From Bauldia sp. (lineage in GTDB: Bacteria > Pseudomonadota > Alphaproteobacteria > Rhizobiales > Kaistiaceae): a DNA stretch of 64,000 bases. The notes under the pieces are model-generated. The model was given only the letters and a program-made list of their open reading frames with translations. It did not search any database and was not told the DNA's origin. Position numbers and translations under genes: made by a program. The stretch's first letter is position 1; every line of letters starts with the position of its first letter. This document shows, piece after piece, positions 43,098 to 53,401 of this stretch. The stretch is taken from contig JANQRX010000006.1 in the NCBI GenBank assembly GCA_028284325.1, forward strand, positions 1-64,000, in the 5' to 3' direction.

Positions 43098-43858
43098 CGG
43101 AACGTGTCCTTGCGCTGCCGGATCTCGGCGAAGACCTCGGCGTCGGTCGCGTCGGGCATCGCCAGGCGCGCACGGATGGCGGGATCGGCCGCGCGCAGGA
43201 ACGGATTGATGCGCTTCTCAAGTCCGATGGTCGTGGGTAGCGTCGCGCGACCGTCGCTGACGAGCGCTGCGACCTCGCGCGCCCGCGCCTGCAAATCGGC
43301 GTTGTCGGGGTCGACGGTGAGCGCGAAGCGGATGTTGTCGGCGGTGTACTCGTGGCCGCAATAGACGGTGGTGTCGTCCGGCAGGGCCGCGAGTTTCTGC
43401 AAGCTCTCCCACATCATCGCCGGCGTGCCTTCGAAGACCCGCCCGCAACCGACGGCAAAGAGGGTATCGGCGGTGAACGCCAGGTTGGCCGCGGGCATCA
43501 CGTAGGAGAGATGGTCGAGGGTGTGGCCGGGGGTGGCGATGACCTCGATATCGAGTCCGCCGAAGCGCGCCGTGTCGCCGTCGCCGAGGCCGCGGTCGAG
43601 CCCGGGAATGGCGTTCAGGGTTGGTCCGAGGACTTCGGCGCCGTAGGCGGCCTTCAGCTCAGCGATCCCGTCGACATGGTCGGCGTGGTGGTGCGTGACC
43701 AGGATGAGGTCCAGCCGCCAGCCGCGCGCTTCCAGCCGCTGCGTGATCGAGGCCGCGTCCGGCGCGTCGATCGACAGTGTCTGCCCGGACGCGTCGTCGT
43801 TGACAAGCACCGCGAAATTGTCGTTGCGGGCGATGGATTGGTCGATTGCGAGCGTCAT
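43094..43858 (-). CDS. gloB: Hydroxyacylglutathione hydrolase (glyoxalase II)
   Basis: 254 residues, metallo-beta-lactamase fold. THHHADHVDG is the metal motif, with TPGHT, FTADTLFAVGCGRVFEGT and YCGHEYT giving the rest of the site; the glyoxalase II C-terminal domain is present (LGLEKRINPFLR-like segment). It hydrolyses S-lactoylglutathione to lactate in methylglyoxal detoxification. Divergent from the methyltransferase at 43917. Confidence 0.93.
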   Translation of the reverse strand: MTLAIDQSIARNDNFAVLVNDDASGQTLSIDAPDAASITQRLEARGWRLDLILVTHHHADHVDGIAELKAAYGAEVLGPTLNAIPGLDRGLGDGDTARFGGLDIEVIATPGHTLDHLSYVMPAANLAFTADTLFAVGCGRVFEGTPAMMWESLQKLAALPDDTTVYCGHEYTADNIRFALTVDPDNADLQARAREVAALVSDGRATLPTTIGLEKRINPFLRAADPAIRARLAMPDATDAEVFAEIRQRKDTFR

Positions 43859-43916
43859 GTGGGCGGGTGCTCCCGATAGAGGGGATCATCAGCGTGAAGT
43901 GCACTATTATTGGCGC

Positions 43917-44645
43917 ATGTATATCGATGTTGTCGATCTCCGCACGTTTTACAGCGACGCGCTGGGCACGATCGCGCGCCGGCTGATCTCGGAGCGGCTC
44001 AAGCGCCACTGGCCGAGCCTCGACAGCAGCCAGTGTGTGCTCGGCATCGGCTACGCGACACCCTACCTCAACGGCTTGGCGCCCAACGGCGAGCGGGTGC
44101 TTGCCTTTATGCCGGCAGCCCAGGGCGTCGTGCACTGGCCCCTCGACAGCCCCAACCGGACCGCGTTGGTCGAGGAGGGCTGCCTGCCGCTTCCCGATGC
44201 CTGTGTCGACCGTGTGCTGGTGGTCCACAGCCTGGAGATGGTCGACAATCCCGGTGAGCAGCTCCGCGAGATCTGGCGGGTGCTGACGCCGGCCGGCCGG
44301 CTGATCGCGGTGGTTCCCAACCGGGCCGGTATCTGGGCGCGTTCCGAATCGACGCCCTTCGGCTACGGGCGTCCGTTCGGGCGCAGCCAGCTCGCCGCGC
44401 TGCTGCGGCATACGAGCTTCGCGCCGGTGGCGTGGTCGGAGGTGCTAGCGTTTCCCCCGTTCCGGTTCCGGCCGATCCTGCGCTCTGGCGTGTCGTGGGA
44501 GCGGGCTGGCCGCCTGCTGTGGCCGACGTTTTCCGGCGTTCTCGTGGTCGAGGCCAGCAAGCACGTCCACGACCCGGCGGTGGCGCCGGTGCGTCGGCGG
44601 CGCATCCGCGGCGTGTTTCAGCCGGCGCCGGCGTCTCCGGCCTGA
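43917..44645 (+). CDS. SAM-dependent methyltransferase (gloB neighbour)
   Basis: 242 residues. MYIDVVDLRTFYSDALGTIARR at the start and SLEMVDNPGEQLREIWRVLTPAGRLIAVVPNR in the middle mark a family that lies beside gloB in many Hyphomicrobiales. Motif I is degenerate (CVLGIGYATPYL). No good ribosome site before the ATG. The longer frame to 43695 overlaps gloB. The 3' end overlaps metW by 28 bases, convergent. Substrate unknown. Confidence 0.85.
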   Translation: MYIDVVDLRTFYSDALGTIARRLISERLKRHWPSLDSSQCVLGIGYATPYLNGLAPNGERVLAFMPAAQGVVHWPLDSPNRTALVEEGCLPLPDACVDRVLVVHSLEMVDNPGEQLREIWRVLTPAGRLIAVVPNRAGIWARSESTPFGYGRPFGRSQLAALLRHTSFAPVAWSEVLAFPPFRFRPILRSGVSWERAGRLLWPTFSGVLVVEASKHVHDPAVAPVRRRRIRGVFQPAPASPA

Positions 44646-45289
44646 CGCGTTGCCGATCCGTTGCCGCGCGACAGCAGGAAGACGGCCTGCTGGCCGAATA
44701 CGTTCCAGAACCACAGCGGGGCACGGAAGCCGATGCGGGCGCCGGCGCGGTTGAGCGCGATCGCCTGCTCGACCCTGGCGTCGACCACCGCACACAACTC
44801 GACGAAGTCGCGGATGGTGCAGAAATGGATGTTGGGCGTCTCGTACCAGGTCATCGGCAGGCTGCGGGTGACCGGCATGCGTCCCGTCAGGCCGAGCAGC
44901 AGGCGCACGCGCCAGTGGCCGAAATTCGGGAACGAGACGATGACCTTGGTCCCGATCCGCAGGAGCTGTTCCAGCACGTGACGCGGCCGGCGGGTCGTCT
45001 GGAGCGTCTGGCTCAGGATCGCATAATCGAAGGAGTCGTCGGCGTAGTCGGTCAGGTCCTCGTCGGCGTCGCCCTGCACCACCGACAGTCCGCGGGCGAC
45101 GCACTCGTTGACGCCGCGCTGCGAGATCTCGATGCCGCGCCCGTCGACCCGGCGGGTCGTTTGCAAGAGTGCCAGCAGCGAGCCGGTGCCGCAGCCGACG
45201 TCGAGGACCCGCGCGCCCGGCTCAACGAGTTCGGCAACCGCCAGAAGGTCGGCACGGCTGGTTTCGGGTGTGGGCGGCTGCGCGGTCAT
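44618..45289 (-). CDS. metW: Methionine biosynthesis protein MetW
   Basis: 223 residues, methyltransferase-like fold. [15 protein letters not shown] and the MetW-specific [36 protein letters not shown] and SFPNFGHW are all present. MetW works with MetX in homoserine acylation. The ATG overlaps the metX stop by 4 bases. Confidence 0.93.
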   Translation of the reverse strand: MTAQPPTPETSRADLLAVAELVEPGARVLDVGCGTGSLLALLQTTRRVDGRGIEISQRGVNECVARGLSVVQGDADEDLTDYADDSFDYAILSQTLQTTRRPRHVLEQLLRIGTKVIVSFPNFGHWRVRLLLGLTGRMPVTRSLPMTWYETPNIHFCTIRDFVELCAVVDARVEQAIALNRAGARIGFRAPLWFWNVFGQQAVFLLSRGNGSATRQAGDAGAG

Positions 45290-46470
45290 GCCGCTAATCC
45301 GCGCGCGTCGGCGGCGGCGCTCAGGAAGCCGCGAATGGTCGCGAAAAGCTCGGGCTCGTCGAGGAGAAACGCGTCGTGGCCGCGATCGGTCGCGATCTCG
45401 ACAAAGCTGACACTGGCACCGGCGCCGTTGAGGGCGCGCACCACGGCCTTGTTCTCGACCGTCGGGAACAGCCAGTCCGAGGTGAAGGAGGCGACGCAGA
45501 AACGGGTCGAGGTGCCGAGGAAGGCGTTGACCAGCCGTCCGTCGTGGGTCTCGGCGAGGTCGAAATAGTCCATGGCGCGCGTCAGGTAGAGGTACGAGTT
45601 GGCGTCGAAGCGCTCGACGAAGCTCGATCCCTGGTGGCGCAGATAGGATTCGATCTGGAAGTCGGCGTCGAAACCGAAGGTGAGACTGTCGCGGTCCTGG
45701 AGGTTGCGGCCGAACTTGCGGTGGAGCGCCTCGTCCGACAGGTACGTGACGTGGGCGGCCATGCGCGCCACCGCCAGGCCCTTGCTCGGGTTCACGCCTT
45801 CCTCGAGATAACGGCCGTGACGCCAGTCGGGGTCGGCCATCACGGCCTGGCGGCCGACCTCGTGGAAGGCGATGTTCTGCGACGTGTGGCGCGCGGCCGT
45901 GGCGATGGGCAGCGCCGAAAACACACGCTCCGGATAAGCGGCGGCCCATTGCAGGACCTGCATACCGCCGAGCGACCCGCCGGCAACGGAAAACAGCGTC
46001 TCGATGCCCAGATGGTCGAGGAGCATGGCCTGGGCGCGCACCATGTCGCCCACGGTGATCACCGGCAGGTCGAGACCGTAGGGCCGGCCGGTCGCGGGAT
46101 TGATGGAGGCGGGCCCGGTGGAGCCCATGCAGCCGCCGACGACATTGGTGCAGATAACGAAGAAGCGATCGGTGTCGATCGGCTTGCCCGGACCGACCAT
46201 CAGGCTCCACCAGCCGGGCTTGCCGGTCACCGGGTTGGTGTTGGCGACGTGCTGGTCGCCGGTGAGCGCGTGGCAGATCAGGACGGCGTTGCTGCAGTCG
46301 TCGTTGAGCCGGCCGTAGGTCTGGTAGGCGATGCGCAAATCCTCGATCCGCGCGCCCGAATCGAGCTCCAGCGGCCGGTCGGGGCCAAAGGTGACCGACG
46401 GGCTCGACGGCTGTGTCGATTCGTCGTTCGCCCGATGGCTCAGGGTGCCAGCGTCGCGGGTTTCGGTCAT
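45286..46470 (-). CDS. metX: Homoserine O-acetyltransferase
   Basis: 394 residues, alpha/beta-hydrolase fold acyltransferase. GPLE-type start LELDSG...[19 protein letters not shown], nucleophile Ser in AGGSLGGMQ, and the catalytic Asp/His near SDWLFP and GHDAFLLD. MetX makes O-acetylhomoserine; some homologues use succinyl-CoA and sequence alone is not decisive. ATG at 46470 chosen over the upstream extension. First of metX-metW, divergent from hisC. No SAM-II riboswitch pattern is evident upstream. Confidence 0.92.
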   Translation of the reverse strand: MTETRDAGTLSHRANDESTQPSSPSVTFGPDRPLELDSGARIEDLRIAYQTYGRLNDDCSNAVLICHALTGDQHVANTNPVTGKPGWWSLMVGPGKPIDTDRFFVICTNVVGGCMGSTGPASINPATGRPYGLDLPVITVGDMVRAQAMLLDHLGIETLFSVAGGSLGGMQVLQWAAAYPERVFSALPIATAARHTSQNIAFHEVGRQAVMADPDWRHGRYLEEGVNPSKGLAVARMAAHVTYLSDEALHRKFGRNLQDRDSLTFGFDADFQIESYLRHQGSSFVERFDANSYLYLTRAMDYFDLAETHDGRLVNAFLGTSTRFCVASFTSDWLFPTVENKAVVRALNGAGASVSFVEIATDRGHDAFLLDEPELFATIRGFLSAAADARGLAA

Positions 46471-46606
46471 TGCCACAACTCTGCTCGAAGGATGGACCGC
46501 TCTAGGTCTCGACCCGCAAACTGTCAATGTTTTCTTTGCTTTCGGCTGTCCGCTCGCCTATGAGTCGGCGCCGTCGCGGCCCCGTGGCCGCCGGAGTTTT
46601 CGGGGA

Positions 46607-46705
46607 ATGGGTAGCAACGTCATGGCCGAGCCCACAGGCGCGCGCGGGCGATCGCGCGACGACCTCACGATGCGCATCGGCGCCCCCGGGAAGGACGCGG
46701 CATGA
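46607..46705 (+). CDS. Possible 32-residue ORF coupled to hisC
   Basis: ATG at 46607 with CGGAG 10 bases upstream, strong GC3 (nearly all codons end in G or C), and a stop overlapping the hisC ATG by 4 bases (ATGA). An inner ATG at 46622 is also possible. I recognise no family. It could be a coupling or leader peptide for hisC-tyrC, or a remnant of a larger gene. Confidence 0.35.
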   Translation: MGSNVMAEPTGARGRSRDDLTMRIGAPGKDAA

Positions 46706-47811
46706 ACCGGCGTCCGGTCGCCCGCAGCGGGGTGCTCGATATCGCGCCCTACGTCCCCGGACGCGCCGACGCGGAAGGGGAAACGGCCGCGCACAAGCTC
46801 TCGGCCAACGAGACGCCGCTGGGGCCGAGCCCGGCCGCGATCGAGGCCTATCGCGCGGTTGGTGCGGCGCTGGAGCGCTATCCGGACGGTTCGGCGTCGG
46901 AGCTTCGCACCGCCATTGCGACGATTTATGGCCTCAGCGCCGATCGCATCGTCTGCGGAGCGGGATCGGACGAACTCCTCAACCTTCTCGCCCAGGCCTA
47001 TCTCGGTCCCGGCGATGAGGCGATCCACACCGAACACGGCTTCCTCATCTACCCGATCGCCATCCGGGCGGCCGGCGGTACGCCGGTCGTCGCCCGCGAG
47101 ACCGACCTGACAGCCGATCCCGACGCCATCCTGCGCAAGGTCACCGACCGCACACGGATGGTTTTTCTCGCCAATCCCAACAACCCGACCGGGACCTATC
47201 TGCCGTTCAGCGAGATCAACCGGCTGCACGAGGCGTTGCCGCCGAACGTGCTGCTCGTGCTCGACGCCGCGTACGCCGAATATGTGCGGCGCAACGACTA
47301 CGAGAGCGGCGTGGAACTGGTGGCCACCTCGCAGAACGTCGTGATGACGCGGACCTTCTCGAAGATCTACGGGCTGGCGGCGCTCAGGATCGGGTGGTGC
47401 TACGGCCCACCGGAGGTTATCGACGCGATCAACCGCGTGCGCGGACCGTTCAACCTGTCGGCGCCGGCGATTGCCGCCGGCGCGGCCGCGATCGCCGACC
47501 GGGCGCATGTGGAGACCTCGGTCGCCCACAACGAGGCATGGCGGGAGCGGCTCATCAACGGCCTTGGGGCCCTCGGGCTGACGGTGACGCCGAGTGTGGC
47601 CAATTTCCTGCTGGTGCACTTTCCCGACGAGGAGGGACGGCGGGCGGCCGACGCCGACCGTTTCCTGCAATCGCGCGGGATCGTGGCGCGTCAGGTCGGC
47701 GGCTACGGCCTGCCTAACGCCCTGCGGATCACCATCGGCAGTGCGGCGGCCAACAAGGCCGTGCTGGCGGCGCTCGCCGACTTTGTCGCTAACGATCGTG
47801 ACGCTCCATGA
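46702..47811 (+). CDS. hisC: Histidinol-phosphate aminotransferase
   Basis: 369 residues, fold-type I aminotransferase. [24 protein letters not shown], and the PLP lysine in [16 protein letters not shown]. It makes histidinol phosphate; copies next to tyrC also act on aromatic amino acids (phenylpyruvate/prephenate), which is likely here. Overlaps tyrC by 4 bases. Confidence 0.93.
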   Translation: MNRRPVARSGVLDIAPYVPGRADAEGETAAHKLSANETPLGPSPAAIEAYRAVGAALERYPDGSASELRTAIATIYGLSADRIVCGAGSDELLNLLAQAYLGPGDEAIHTEHGFLIYPIAIRAAGGTPVVARETDLTADPDAILRKVTDRTRMVFLANPNNPTGTYLPFSEINRLHEALPPNVLLVLDAAYAEYVRRNDYESGVELVATSQNVVMTRTFSKIYGLAALRIGWCYGPPEVIDAINRVRGPFNLSAPAIAAGAAAIADRAHVETSVAHNEAWRERLINGLGALGLTVTPSVANFLLVHFPDEEGRRAADADRFLQSRGIVARQVGGYGLPNALRITIGSAAANKAVLAALADFVANDRDAP

Positions 47812-48734
47812 CCGAGCCGGTGTTCCAACGCCTGGCGGTGATCGGCTGTGGTCTGATCGGAGGGTCGATTGCGCTGGCGGCGCGTGAACGCGGCGCCGCG
47901 GCGTCGATCGCGGTCGCGGCGCGCAAGGCGGACACGCTGGAGCGCGCGCGTCAACGCGGCTTCGCCGAGACCTACACGCATGACGCGGCGGAAGCCGTGG
48001 CCGATGCCGACTGCGTGATCATCTGTGTGCCCGTGGGCGCGACCGGCGAGGTCGCGGCGGCGATCGGCCCGGCGCTGAAACCGGGGGCCATCGTCTCGGA
48101 TGCGGGATCGGTCAAGGCGTCGGTGATCGCGCTGGCGCGGCCGCACCTGCCGGAGACCGTGCATTTCATCCCGGCGCATCCGGTGGCGGGCACGGAACAG
48201 TCGGGGCCGGACGCCGCCTTCGCCGAACTGTTCGACGGGCGCTGGTGCATCTTCACGCCCGAAGGTGATGTCGACGCGGATGCTCTGGCGAAGCTCACCG
48301 CCTTCTGGGAGCGGCTGGGGGCCAGCGTCGAGACCATGGACGCGGCCCATCACGACCTGGTGCTCGCCATCACCAGCCATGTGCCCCACCTCATCGCCTA
48401 CAACATCGTCAGCACCGCCAACGACCTCCAGACGGTGACCCGCTCCGAGGTCATGAAGTTCGCGGCCGGCGGCTTTCGCGACTTCACCCGCATCGCCGCC
48501 TCGGACCCGACCATGTGGCGCGACGTGTTCCTGCATAACCGGGAGGCGGTGCTCGAAATGCTCGGCCGGTTCAGTGAAGACCTGACGGCGCTGCAGCGTG
48601 CCATCCGCTGGTCCGACGGTGACGCGCTGTTCGACCTGTTCACCAAAACCCGTGCAATCCGGCGCGGCATCATCGATGCCGGCCAGGAAGCCGACCTGCC
48701 CGACTTCGGACGCCCGCACGGCGCCGGTGACTGA
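47808..48734 (+). CDS. tyrC: Prephenate/arogenate dehydrogenase
   Basis: 308 residues. NAD-binding [28 protein letters not shown] and [13 protein letters not shown] mark the TyrA family; no chorismate mutase or ACT domain is fused, matching the cyclohexadienyl/arogenate type. Final dehydrogenase step to tyrosine. Coupled to hisC. Repeats follow. Confidence 0.93.
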   Translation: MTEPVFQRLAVIGCGLIGGSIALAARERGAAASIAVAARKADTLERARQRGFAETYTHDAAEAVADADCVIICVPVGATGEVAAAIGPALKPGAIVSDAGSVKASVIALARPHLPETVHFIPAHPVAGTEQSGPDAAFAELFDGRWCIFTPEGDVDADALAKLTAFWERLGASVETMDAAHHDLVLAITSHVPHLIAYNIVSTANDLQTVTRSEVMKFAAGGFRDFTRIAASDPTMWRDVFLHNREAVLEMLGRFSEDLTALQRAIRWSDGDALFDLFTKTRAIRRGIIDAGQEADLPDFGRPHGAGD

Positions 48735-48997
48735 GCCGGTCGGGTTCAACGACGAAGGTTCGGGCCTAACCAGCGATTCCGTCGCCCCGCACGCGGTGCG
48801 GCATCTCGATGACGCTCCGCAGATGCGGGGCCCAGAGCGGACGGAAGACAAGATCCCGTGTCTGCGGCGCACCACTTCGTGCTGCACCGCGCACGGGATG
48901 ACAGTGGGTGGTCGCATGACAATCGATCTGATTGCGCCGGCTTGTTCTTCCGGGGCGGTCAAGCGGACGCCTTTGCCCGGCGTTACGCCGTTTGTCG
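48735..48997. repeat. Intergenic hairpin repeats, copy C
   Basis: Non-coding. ATCCCGTG (48853-48860) and CACGGGAT (48892-48899) bound a long hairpin that includes the 43-base unit shared with 37613-37655. Bases 48786-48830 (CCCGCACGCGG...TGCGGGG) are a second stem, inverted relative to 40684-40725. It separates tyrC from the sugar-uptake operon's end. Confidence 0.8.
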
Positions 48998-49903
48998 TCA
49001 GCCCTTTTCGCTGCCGGCGAGCTGTCCGGTGCGGATGAACCGCTGCGAAAACAGGAAGATCACCAGCACCGGCAGCACCAGCAGCAGGGCCGCCTGGATC
49101 GCCTCGGGCCGGCGGACAGGGATTCCGGTCGCGGCCGAAAAGCTGAGTGCGCGCGCGCCGGAGATGAGCGATGTCAGGCCGACCGGCAGGTTGTAGAGCT
49201 CGTCGTCGCTCAGGAGCACGAAGGCGAGAAAGTAGTTCGACCAGTTGGCCACGAAGCTGAAGAACGCGATCAGCGCGATTGCCGGCTTGGCGAGCGGCAG
49301 CGCGATCCATCTGAACACCTGCCACGGTGAGGCGCCGTCGACACGGGCGGAGTTGAGGATCTCCCGCGGCAGCGAGGTCGCGAAGTAGATGAAGGCGAGA
49401 TAGACCCCGAACGGGAAGAATGCGGTTGCCAGGATGATCGAGATGCGCGTGTTGTTGAGCCCGAGGAGGTTCATCTCCAGGAAGATCGGCAGGACCACCG
49501 CTGCGTTGGGGGTGATCATGGCGACCATGGTCACCAACAGGATGGCGCGGCGGCCGGGAAAAGCGTGGGTGGCGAGCGCGTAACCCGCCGGCAAGGCGGC
49601 CACCAGCGAGAGCCCGACGCCGCCCACGGAGTAGATCAGCGAGTTGAGGGCCCAGGTGCCGAGCTGCGTTCCCTCATAGGTGACGAGGTTGGTCCAGGTC
49701 TGTCCAACGTTCTCCCAGCTTCCGAACGACAGCGGCGGTTCGCTGAACAGCGAGGCGTCGGTTTGCGTGGCCGCCAGGAACAGCCAGAGAAGCGGCAGGC
49801 CGAAGAAGCACATGGCGAACAGCACGATGAGGCCGGCGGCGAGCTGCCAGAAGGCGAGCTTACGCCGCGGGCGGCGCCGGATGGTCGTGCGGGCGCCGCT
49901 CAT
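48998..49903 (-). CDS. ABC sugar permease, MalG type
   Basis: 301 residues, six membrane helices. The EAA loop is PREILNSARVDGASPWQVFR, as in carbohydrate importers of the CUT1 group. Last gene of the uptake operon; ATG overlaps the MalF-type gene stop by 4 bases. Forms the channel with it. Confidence 0.9.
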   Translation of the reverse strand: MSGARTTIRRRPRRKLAFWQLAAGLIVLFAMCFFGLPLLWLFLAATQTDASLFSEPPLSFGSWENVGQTWTNLVTYEGTQLGTWALNSLIYSVGGVGLSLVAALPAGYALATHAFPGRRAILLVTMVAMITPNAAVVLPIFLEMNLLGLNNTRISIILATAFFPFGVYLAFIYFATSLPREILNSARVDGASPWQVFRWIALPLAKPAIALIAFFSFVANWSNYFLAFVLLSDDELYNLPVGLTSLISGARALSFSAATGIPVRRPEAIQAALLLVLPVLVIFLFSQRFIRTGQLAGSEKG

Positions 49904-50811
49904 TGGTCGATCCGATAGAAACGGGTGCCGAGCACGATCCACAGCGCGATCGACATCGCCAGGGCCAGGGTGATCGTGGAGAGCGCCGCCGACACGCCGA
50001 AGTCGCCCAGCGAGAACGCGTACTGGTAGGCCAACTGATTGAGCGACCAGTCGTTGCGCGCAAGTTGCGGCCCGGCGAGACCGAGGAGGTGCGGCTCGAC
50101 GAACAGTTGCAGCCCGTTGGCGATCGACAGCACCGCCATCAGGGCGATCGATCGCCAGATCATGGGTATCTTGATGCGCCAGGCCATGGCGACCGGCTTG
50201 CACCCGTCCATGCGGGCCGCTTCCATCACCTCCTCGGGCAGCGCCGTCAGCGCGCCGTGGAGGACGACGATCCAGCCGCCGGCATAGGCGAAGAACCCCA
50301 TCAGCGCGAACACGCTGGCGAGGCCGATCGCGTCGATGACCTGGAAGCGGTTGCCGAGGCCGAACAGCGCATAGACGCCGCCGAACGGGCTCACCAGCGG
50401 ATCGAGCAGGAACAGCCACAGCACCACGACCGCCGCCGACGTCACCGCGCCCGGCAGGAAGGTCATGGTGCGCACCGCCGTGCCGAGCCGGCGGGGCATC
50501 ATGTCGATGATCACCGCCAGCGTGATGACGCCGGCGAGCATGAGGCTGACCCAGATCGCGACGTAGGTGAACACGTTGACGAAGCTTCGGCGGAGCCGGA
50601 AATCCTCCAGCGCCAGCATGTAGTTCGACAGTCCGGCGAACGCGCCGGAGATGGTGTCGAAGAAGCTCAGGCCGATGGCGTAGCCGACCGGAAACATCCC
50701 GAACATCAGCAGAAGAACGAGGTAAGGCGCGAGAAAGAGATAGGCGGTGATCGCGTTACGGCGCTTGCGCGCGCGCAACGCCCTGGCCAGTTGTGCGGTG
50801 CCGGAGGCCAT
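49900..50811 (-). CDS. ABC sugar permease, MalF type
   Basis: 303 residues with six helices and a cytoplasmic EAA loop (PEEVMEAARMDGCKPVAMAW). CUT1-type permease. The ATG at 50811 is preferred, a GTG at 50823 is possible. Lies 72 bases after the binding protein gene. No ABC ATPase gene is in the operon. Confidence 0.9.
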   Translation of the reverse strand: MASGTAQLARALRARKRRNAITAYLFLAPYLVLLLMFGMFPVGYAIGLSFFDTISGAFAGLSNYMLALEDFRLRRSFVNVFTYVAIWVSLMLAGVITLAVIIDMMPRRLGTAVRTMTFLPGAVTSAAVVVLWLFLLDPLVSPFGGVYALFGLGNRFQVIDAIGLASVFALMGFFAYAGGWIVVLHGALTALPEEVMEAARMDGCKPVAMAWRIKIPMIWRSIALMAVLSIANGLQLFVEPHLLGLAGPQLARNDWSLNQLAYQYAFSLGDFGVSAALSTITLALAMSIALWIVLGTRFYRIDQ

Positions 50812-50883
50812 GCCGGCGGTCACGCCCCACCGGCCGGGAGGCGGGTGCGCCGGGACATGCGCCCGGCGCACCTTCGTTCGGGA

Positions 50884-52164
50884 CTACTCCTCGACAATGT
50901 CGTAGCCGGAGACGCGGGCCGTGTTGCGGATCTCCTCTTCCAGTGCGGGAATCGTGTCCGCCAGCGAACCGCCGGACGCCATGATCGGCGACACGATCTT
51001 GCCGATGACCGACGGCATGTCGAAGCGGCGGGCGCCGTAGTTGGGGTCGGCATAAGTGGCGGCCTCTTCCATGGCGGCGAAGACCTGATCGTCGGCATAG
51101 TACTGATCGGTGATCAGCTTTTCGCCCCAGAGCCGGGTGACCGGCGAGTAGGGCGGGAAGGTCACGGCGTCCTTCTGGTTGGCTTCGCTGGTGGTCAGCC
51201 AGACCAGCATGTCGAGGGCCTCGTCGGGATGCTCGGTGTCCTTCCACACGCCGAAACCGCCGCCGCCGAAGCTCCACGTCACCGGACCCGGCTCGCTTTC
51301 CCAGCGCGGCGGCGGGGCGGCGGCGATCCGGCCGGCCGGGATCTCGTAGCTCGGCTTGAGGATGAACTCGCCGAACCAGGTCGGTCCCACATAGAGGAGC
51401 AGCTTGCCCTCCTGGGCGCTGGCGGCGAACTCAGGATCGAACGGGCCCGACTTGATGAGCGATCCGTTGCCGGCCATGGCGTCGATCATCTCCGCGGCCC
51501 GCAGACAGTCCGGCGACTGCATGTCGACGAGAAGCGTGTCGTCGCGGCCTTCGATGGTGGTCGCGGTGTCGCAGCCGGCGGCCATCAGCATGCCGTACAG
51601 ACCGTAGGGGTCGACGGCCGAGCCGAGGAAGTGGCCCGGATGATGTTCGGCGAGATCGGCGCCGAGCTGTTGGAATTCCTCCCAGGTGGTCGGAACCTCG
51701 TACCCGAACGCCTCCATCTGCTGCTTGTCGTACCAGATCAGGTTGTGCGCCAGGTCGGAGCGCAGGCAGACCAGCCGGCCGTTGACGATGCAGGGCGCAT
51801 TCGCGTTCGGATAGAAATCGGCCAGGAGGGCCGGATCGAGCCGGCTCTCCAGCTCCATCAGGTAGTCGGTGCGACGGGTCGAGAGCATCGCGGAGTTCGG
51901 CGCGTCGGAGATGAAGATCAGATCGGGGATCTCGCTGCCGGCACGCATCGACAGTTGCAGCTTAGTGACGACCTCCTCGGGTGCGACGGTGACGATGTCG
52001 ATCTCGACGCCCTCGGTGATCTCGTCGTAGACCTTGTAGGATTCGACGCGCAGCGTATCGCCCCAGACGATCAGGGTCGTCTGGGCGACGGCTGGTGCGG
52101 CCGTCATGGCGACTGCGATGAGCGCCAGGGCGCCGTTGACCGCGGTCGGATGTCTCTCAGGCAT
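50884..52164 (-). CDS. Extracellular sugar-binding protein (CUT1)
   Basis: 426 residues. Signal peptide about 1-27 (AVA-QT) with no lipobox, then the type-1 solute-binding fold (LIVWGDTLRVESYKVYDE, DLIFISDAPN, FGGGGFGVWKDTEHPDEALD). It captures the sugar or sugar acid in the periplasm. A strong GGGAGGA site precedes the ATG. Substrate not determined; the enolase-type neighbour suggests an acid sugar. Confidence 0.9.
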   Translation of the reverse strand: MPERHPTAVNGALALIAVAMTAAPAVAQTTLIVWGDTLRVESYKVYDEITEGVEIDIVTVAPEEVVTKLQLSMRAGSEIPDLIFISDAPNSAMLSTRRTDYLMELESRLDPALLADFYPNANAPCIVNGRLVCLRSDLAHNLIWYDKQQMEAFGYEVPTTWEEFQQLGADLAEHHPGHFLGSAVDPYGLYGMLMAAGCDTATTIEGRDDTLLVDMQSPDCLRAAEMIDAMAGNGSLIKSGPFDPEFAASAQEGKLLLYVGPTWFGEFILKPSYEIPAGRIAAAPPPRWESEPGPVTWSFGGGGFGVWKDTEHPDEALDMLVWLTTSEANQKDAVTFPPYSPVTRLWGEKLITDQYYADDQVFAAMEEAATYADPNYGARRFDMPSVIGKIVSPIMASGGSLADTIPALEEEIRNTARVSGYDIVEE

Positions 52165-52234
52165 GGATATGTTCCTCCCTAGGTAGCTTGGTTCTGGTTG
52201 TTGAAGGCGGATGGGGTACGCCCCGTCGGTGCGC

Positions 52235-53374
52235 TCACGGACGTTGCTCCTCGCGGATGCCGTCCGCGTCGATGTCGATCCGCGTGCGCGCCGTCGCTTC
52301 GATCTCGTCCCAGTCGAAGTCCGGCGCGATGCCGGGGCCGGATGCGACGTTGAGCTTGCCGTCGACGACCGCGAGGTCGCCGAGATCGGCAAGGCCGGCA
52401 ATTTGATCCTCGTTGATGACGAGTTGTTCGTAGTAGTCGTTGTTGGTCACTGCAGCGCAGAGCTGGGCGTTGGCGTGGCCCATGCCGTGCACCTGGGCGC
52501 GCATGCCGAAGCTCTCGGCCATATGCGCGATCTTCATGGAGCCGGTGATGCCACCCTTGAGCGCGGCCGAGATGCGCACCATGTCGAGCGCGCCGGCCTC
52601 GATCCATGAGGCCATGTTCCAATGGGCGCCGTCGGAGGTTTCGGCCGCGAGGATCGGAACGGAGAGCTTGTCGCGCAGCCGGGCGTAGTGCCCGACATAG
52701 TGCTCGCGCATCGGCTCCTCGTACCAAAGGAACCCCTCGGCCTCCAAAGCGCGCCCGAGCTTCAGCGCGTCGACGTAATCGAAACCGGCCGAACCGTCGT
52801 ACATGAGGTCGGCGTCCGGCCCGACCCATTGCCGAAGCTTGCGCGAAAGCTCGATGTCGGCGGCGAGGTCGCCCCAGGCGTGCAGCTTGAACGCCTTGAA
52901 GCCGATGTCGACGCACTGGCGGATGTGCCGCTCGTAGTCGTCCAGCGTCGCCCAGGTGACGGTCGAGGCGTAGGCCGGGATTTCGGTACCGCCACCACCG
53001 ACCAGTTGATGGACGGGGAGGCCGCTGGCCTTCGACTTGACGTCCCAGCACAGCAGATCGAGCGCGCCGGTGGTGTGAATCGGAAACTCCTCGATCCGGT
53101 CCATTTCCCAGACCAGGTGCCACATGCGCTCCGTCATCAGCGGGTTCTCGCCGACGAAGCTCGCGAACCGGCGGCGCACGGTGTCGGCGACACCGTCGCC
53201 CTTGCCGAACTCCGCCGCGCCCTCGATGCCGGCGTCCGTGCGCATGCGGATGACGGCCTTGCGCGGCACGCCCTGCGGCGAGTCGCTGGCGGTCGACGGC
53301 AGGCCGGATCGCCAGGCGAAGGACGGCATCGGCTCGTGCTCGACGACCCAGCAGGTGAAATCTTCGATCCGCAA
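52235..53374 (-). CDS. Enolase-superfamily (mandelate racemase-like) enzyme
   Basis: 379 residues. C-terminal barrel keeps metal ligands in LMYDGSAGFD, WYEEPMREHY and LAAETSDG, a Lys-x-x-Lys-like FKAFKLHAWG segment, and HGMGHANAQL. Members dehydrate acid sugars or racemise. Substrate unknown. Translation begins at TTG, supported by GGGAGGA 5 bases upstream; there is no nearby ATG before residue 16. First gene of the operon, 70 bases before the binding-protein gene. Confidence 0.87.
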   Translation of the reverse strand: MRIEDFTCWVVEHEPMPSFAWRSGLPSTASDSPQGVPRKAVIRMRTDAGIEGAAEFGKGDGVADTVRRRFASFVGENPLMTERMWHLVWEMDRIEEFPIHTTGALDLLCWDVKSKASGLPVHQLVGGGGTEIPAYASTVTWATLDDYERHIRQCVDIGFKAFKLHAWGDLAADIELSRKLRQWVGPDADLMYDGSAGFDYVDALKLGRALEAEGFLWYEEPMREHYVGHYARLRDKLSVPILAAETSDGAHWNMASWIEAGALDMVRISAALKGGITGSMKIAHMAESFGMRAQVHGMGHANAQLCAAVTNNDYYEQLVINEDQIAGLADLGDLAVVDGKLNVASGPGIAPDFDWDEIEATARTRIDIDADGIREEQRP

Positions 53375-53401
53375 TTCCGTCCTCCCGGCAGGTTATTAAT
53401 C

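Noticed and set aside
41754..43364. Plus-strand open frame of 536 codons
   Set aside because: Antisense to the NYN, cupin and gloB genes, which have known folds.
46471..46606. Possible SAM-II riboswitch before metX
   Set aside because: Alphaproteobacterial metX/metA leaders often carry one, so I looked for the conserved core on the minus strand, but did not find it.
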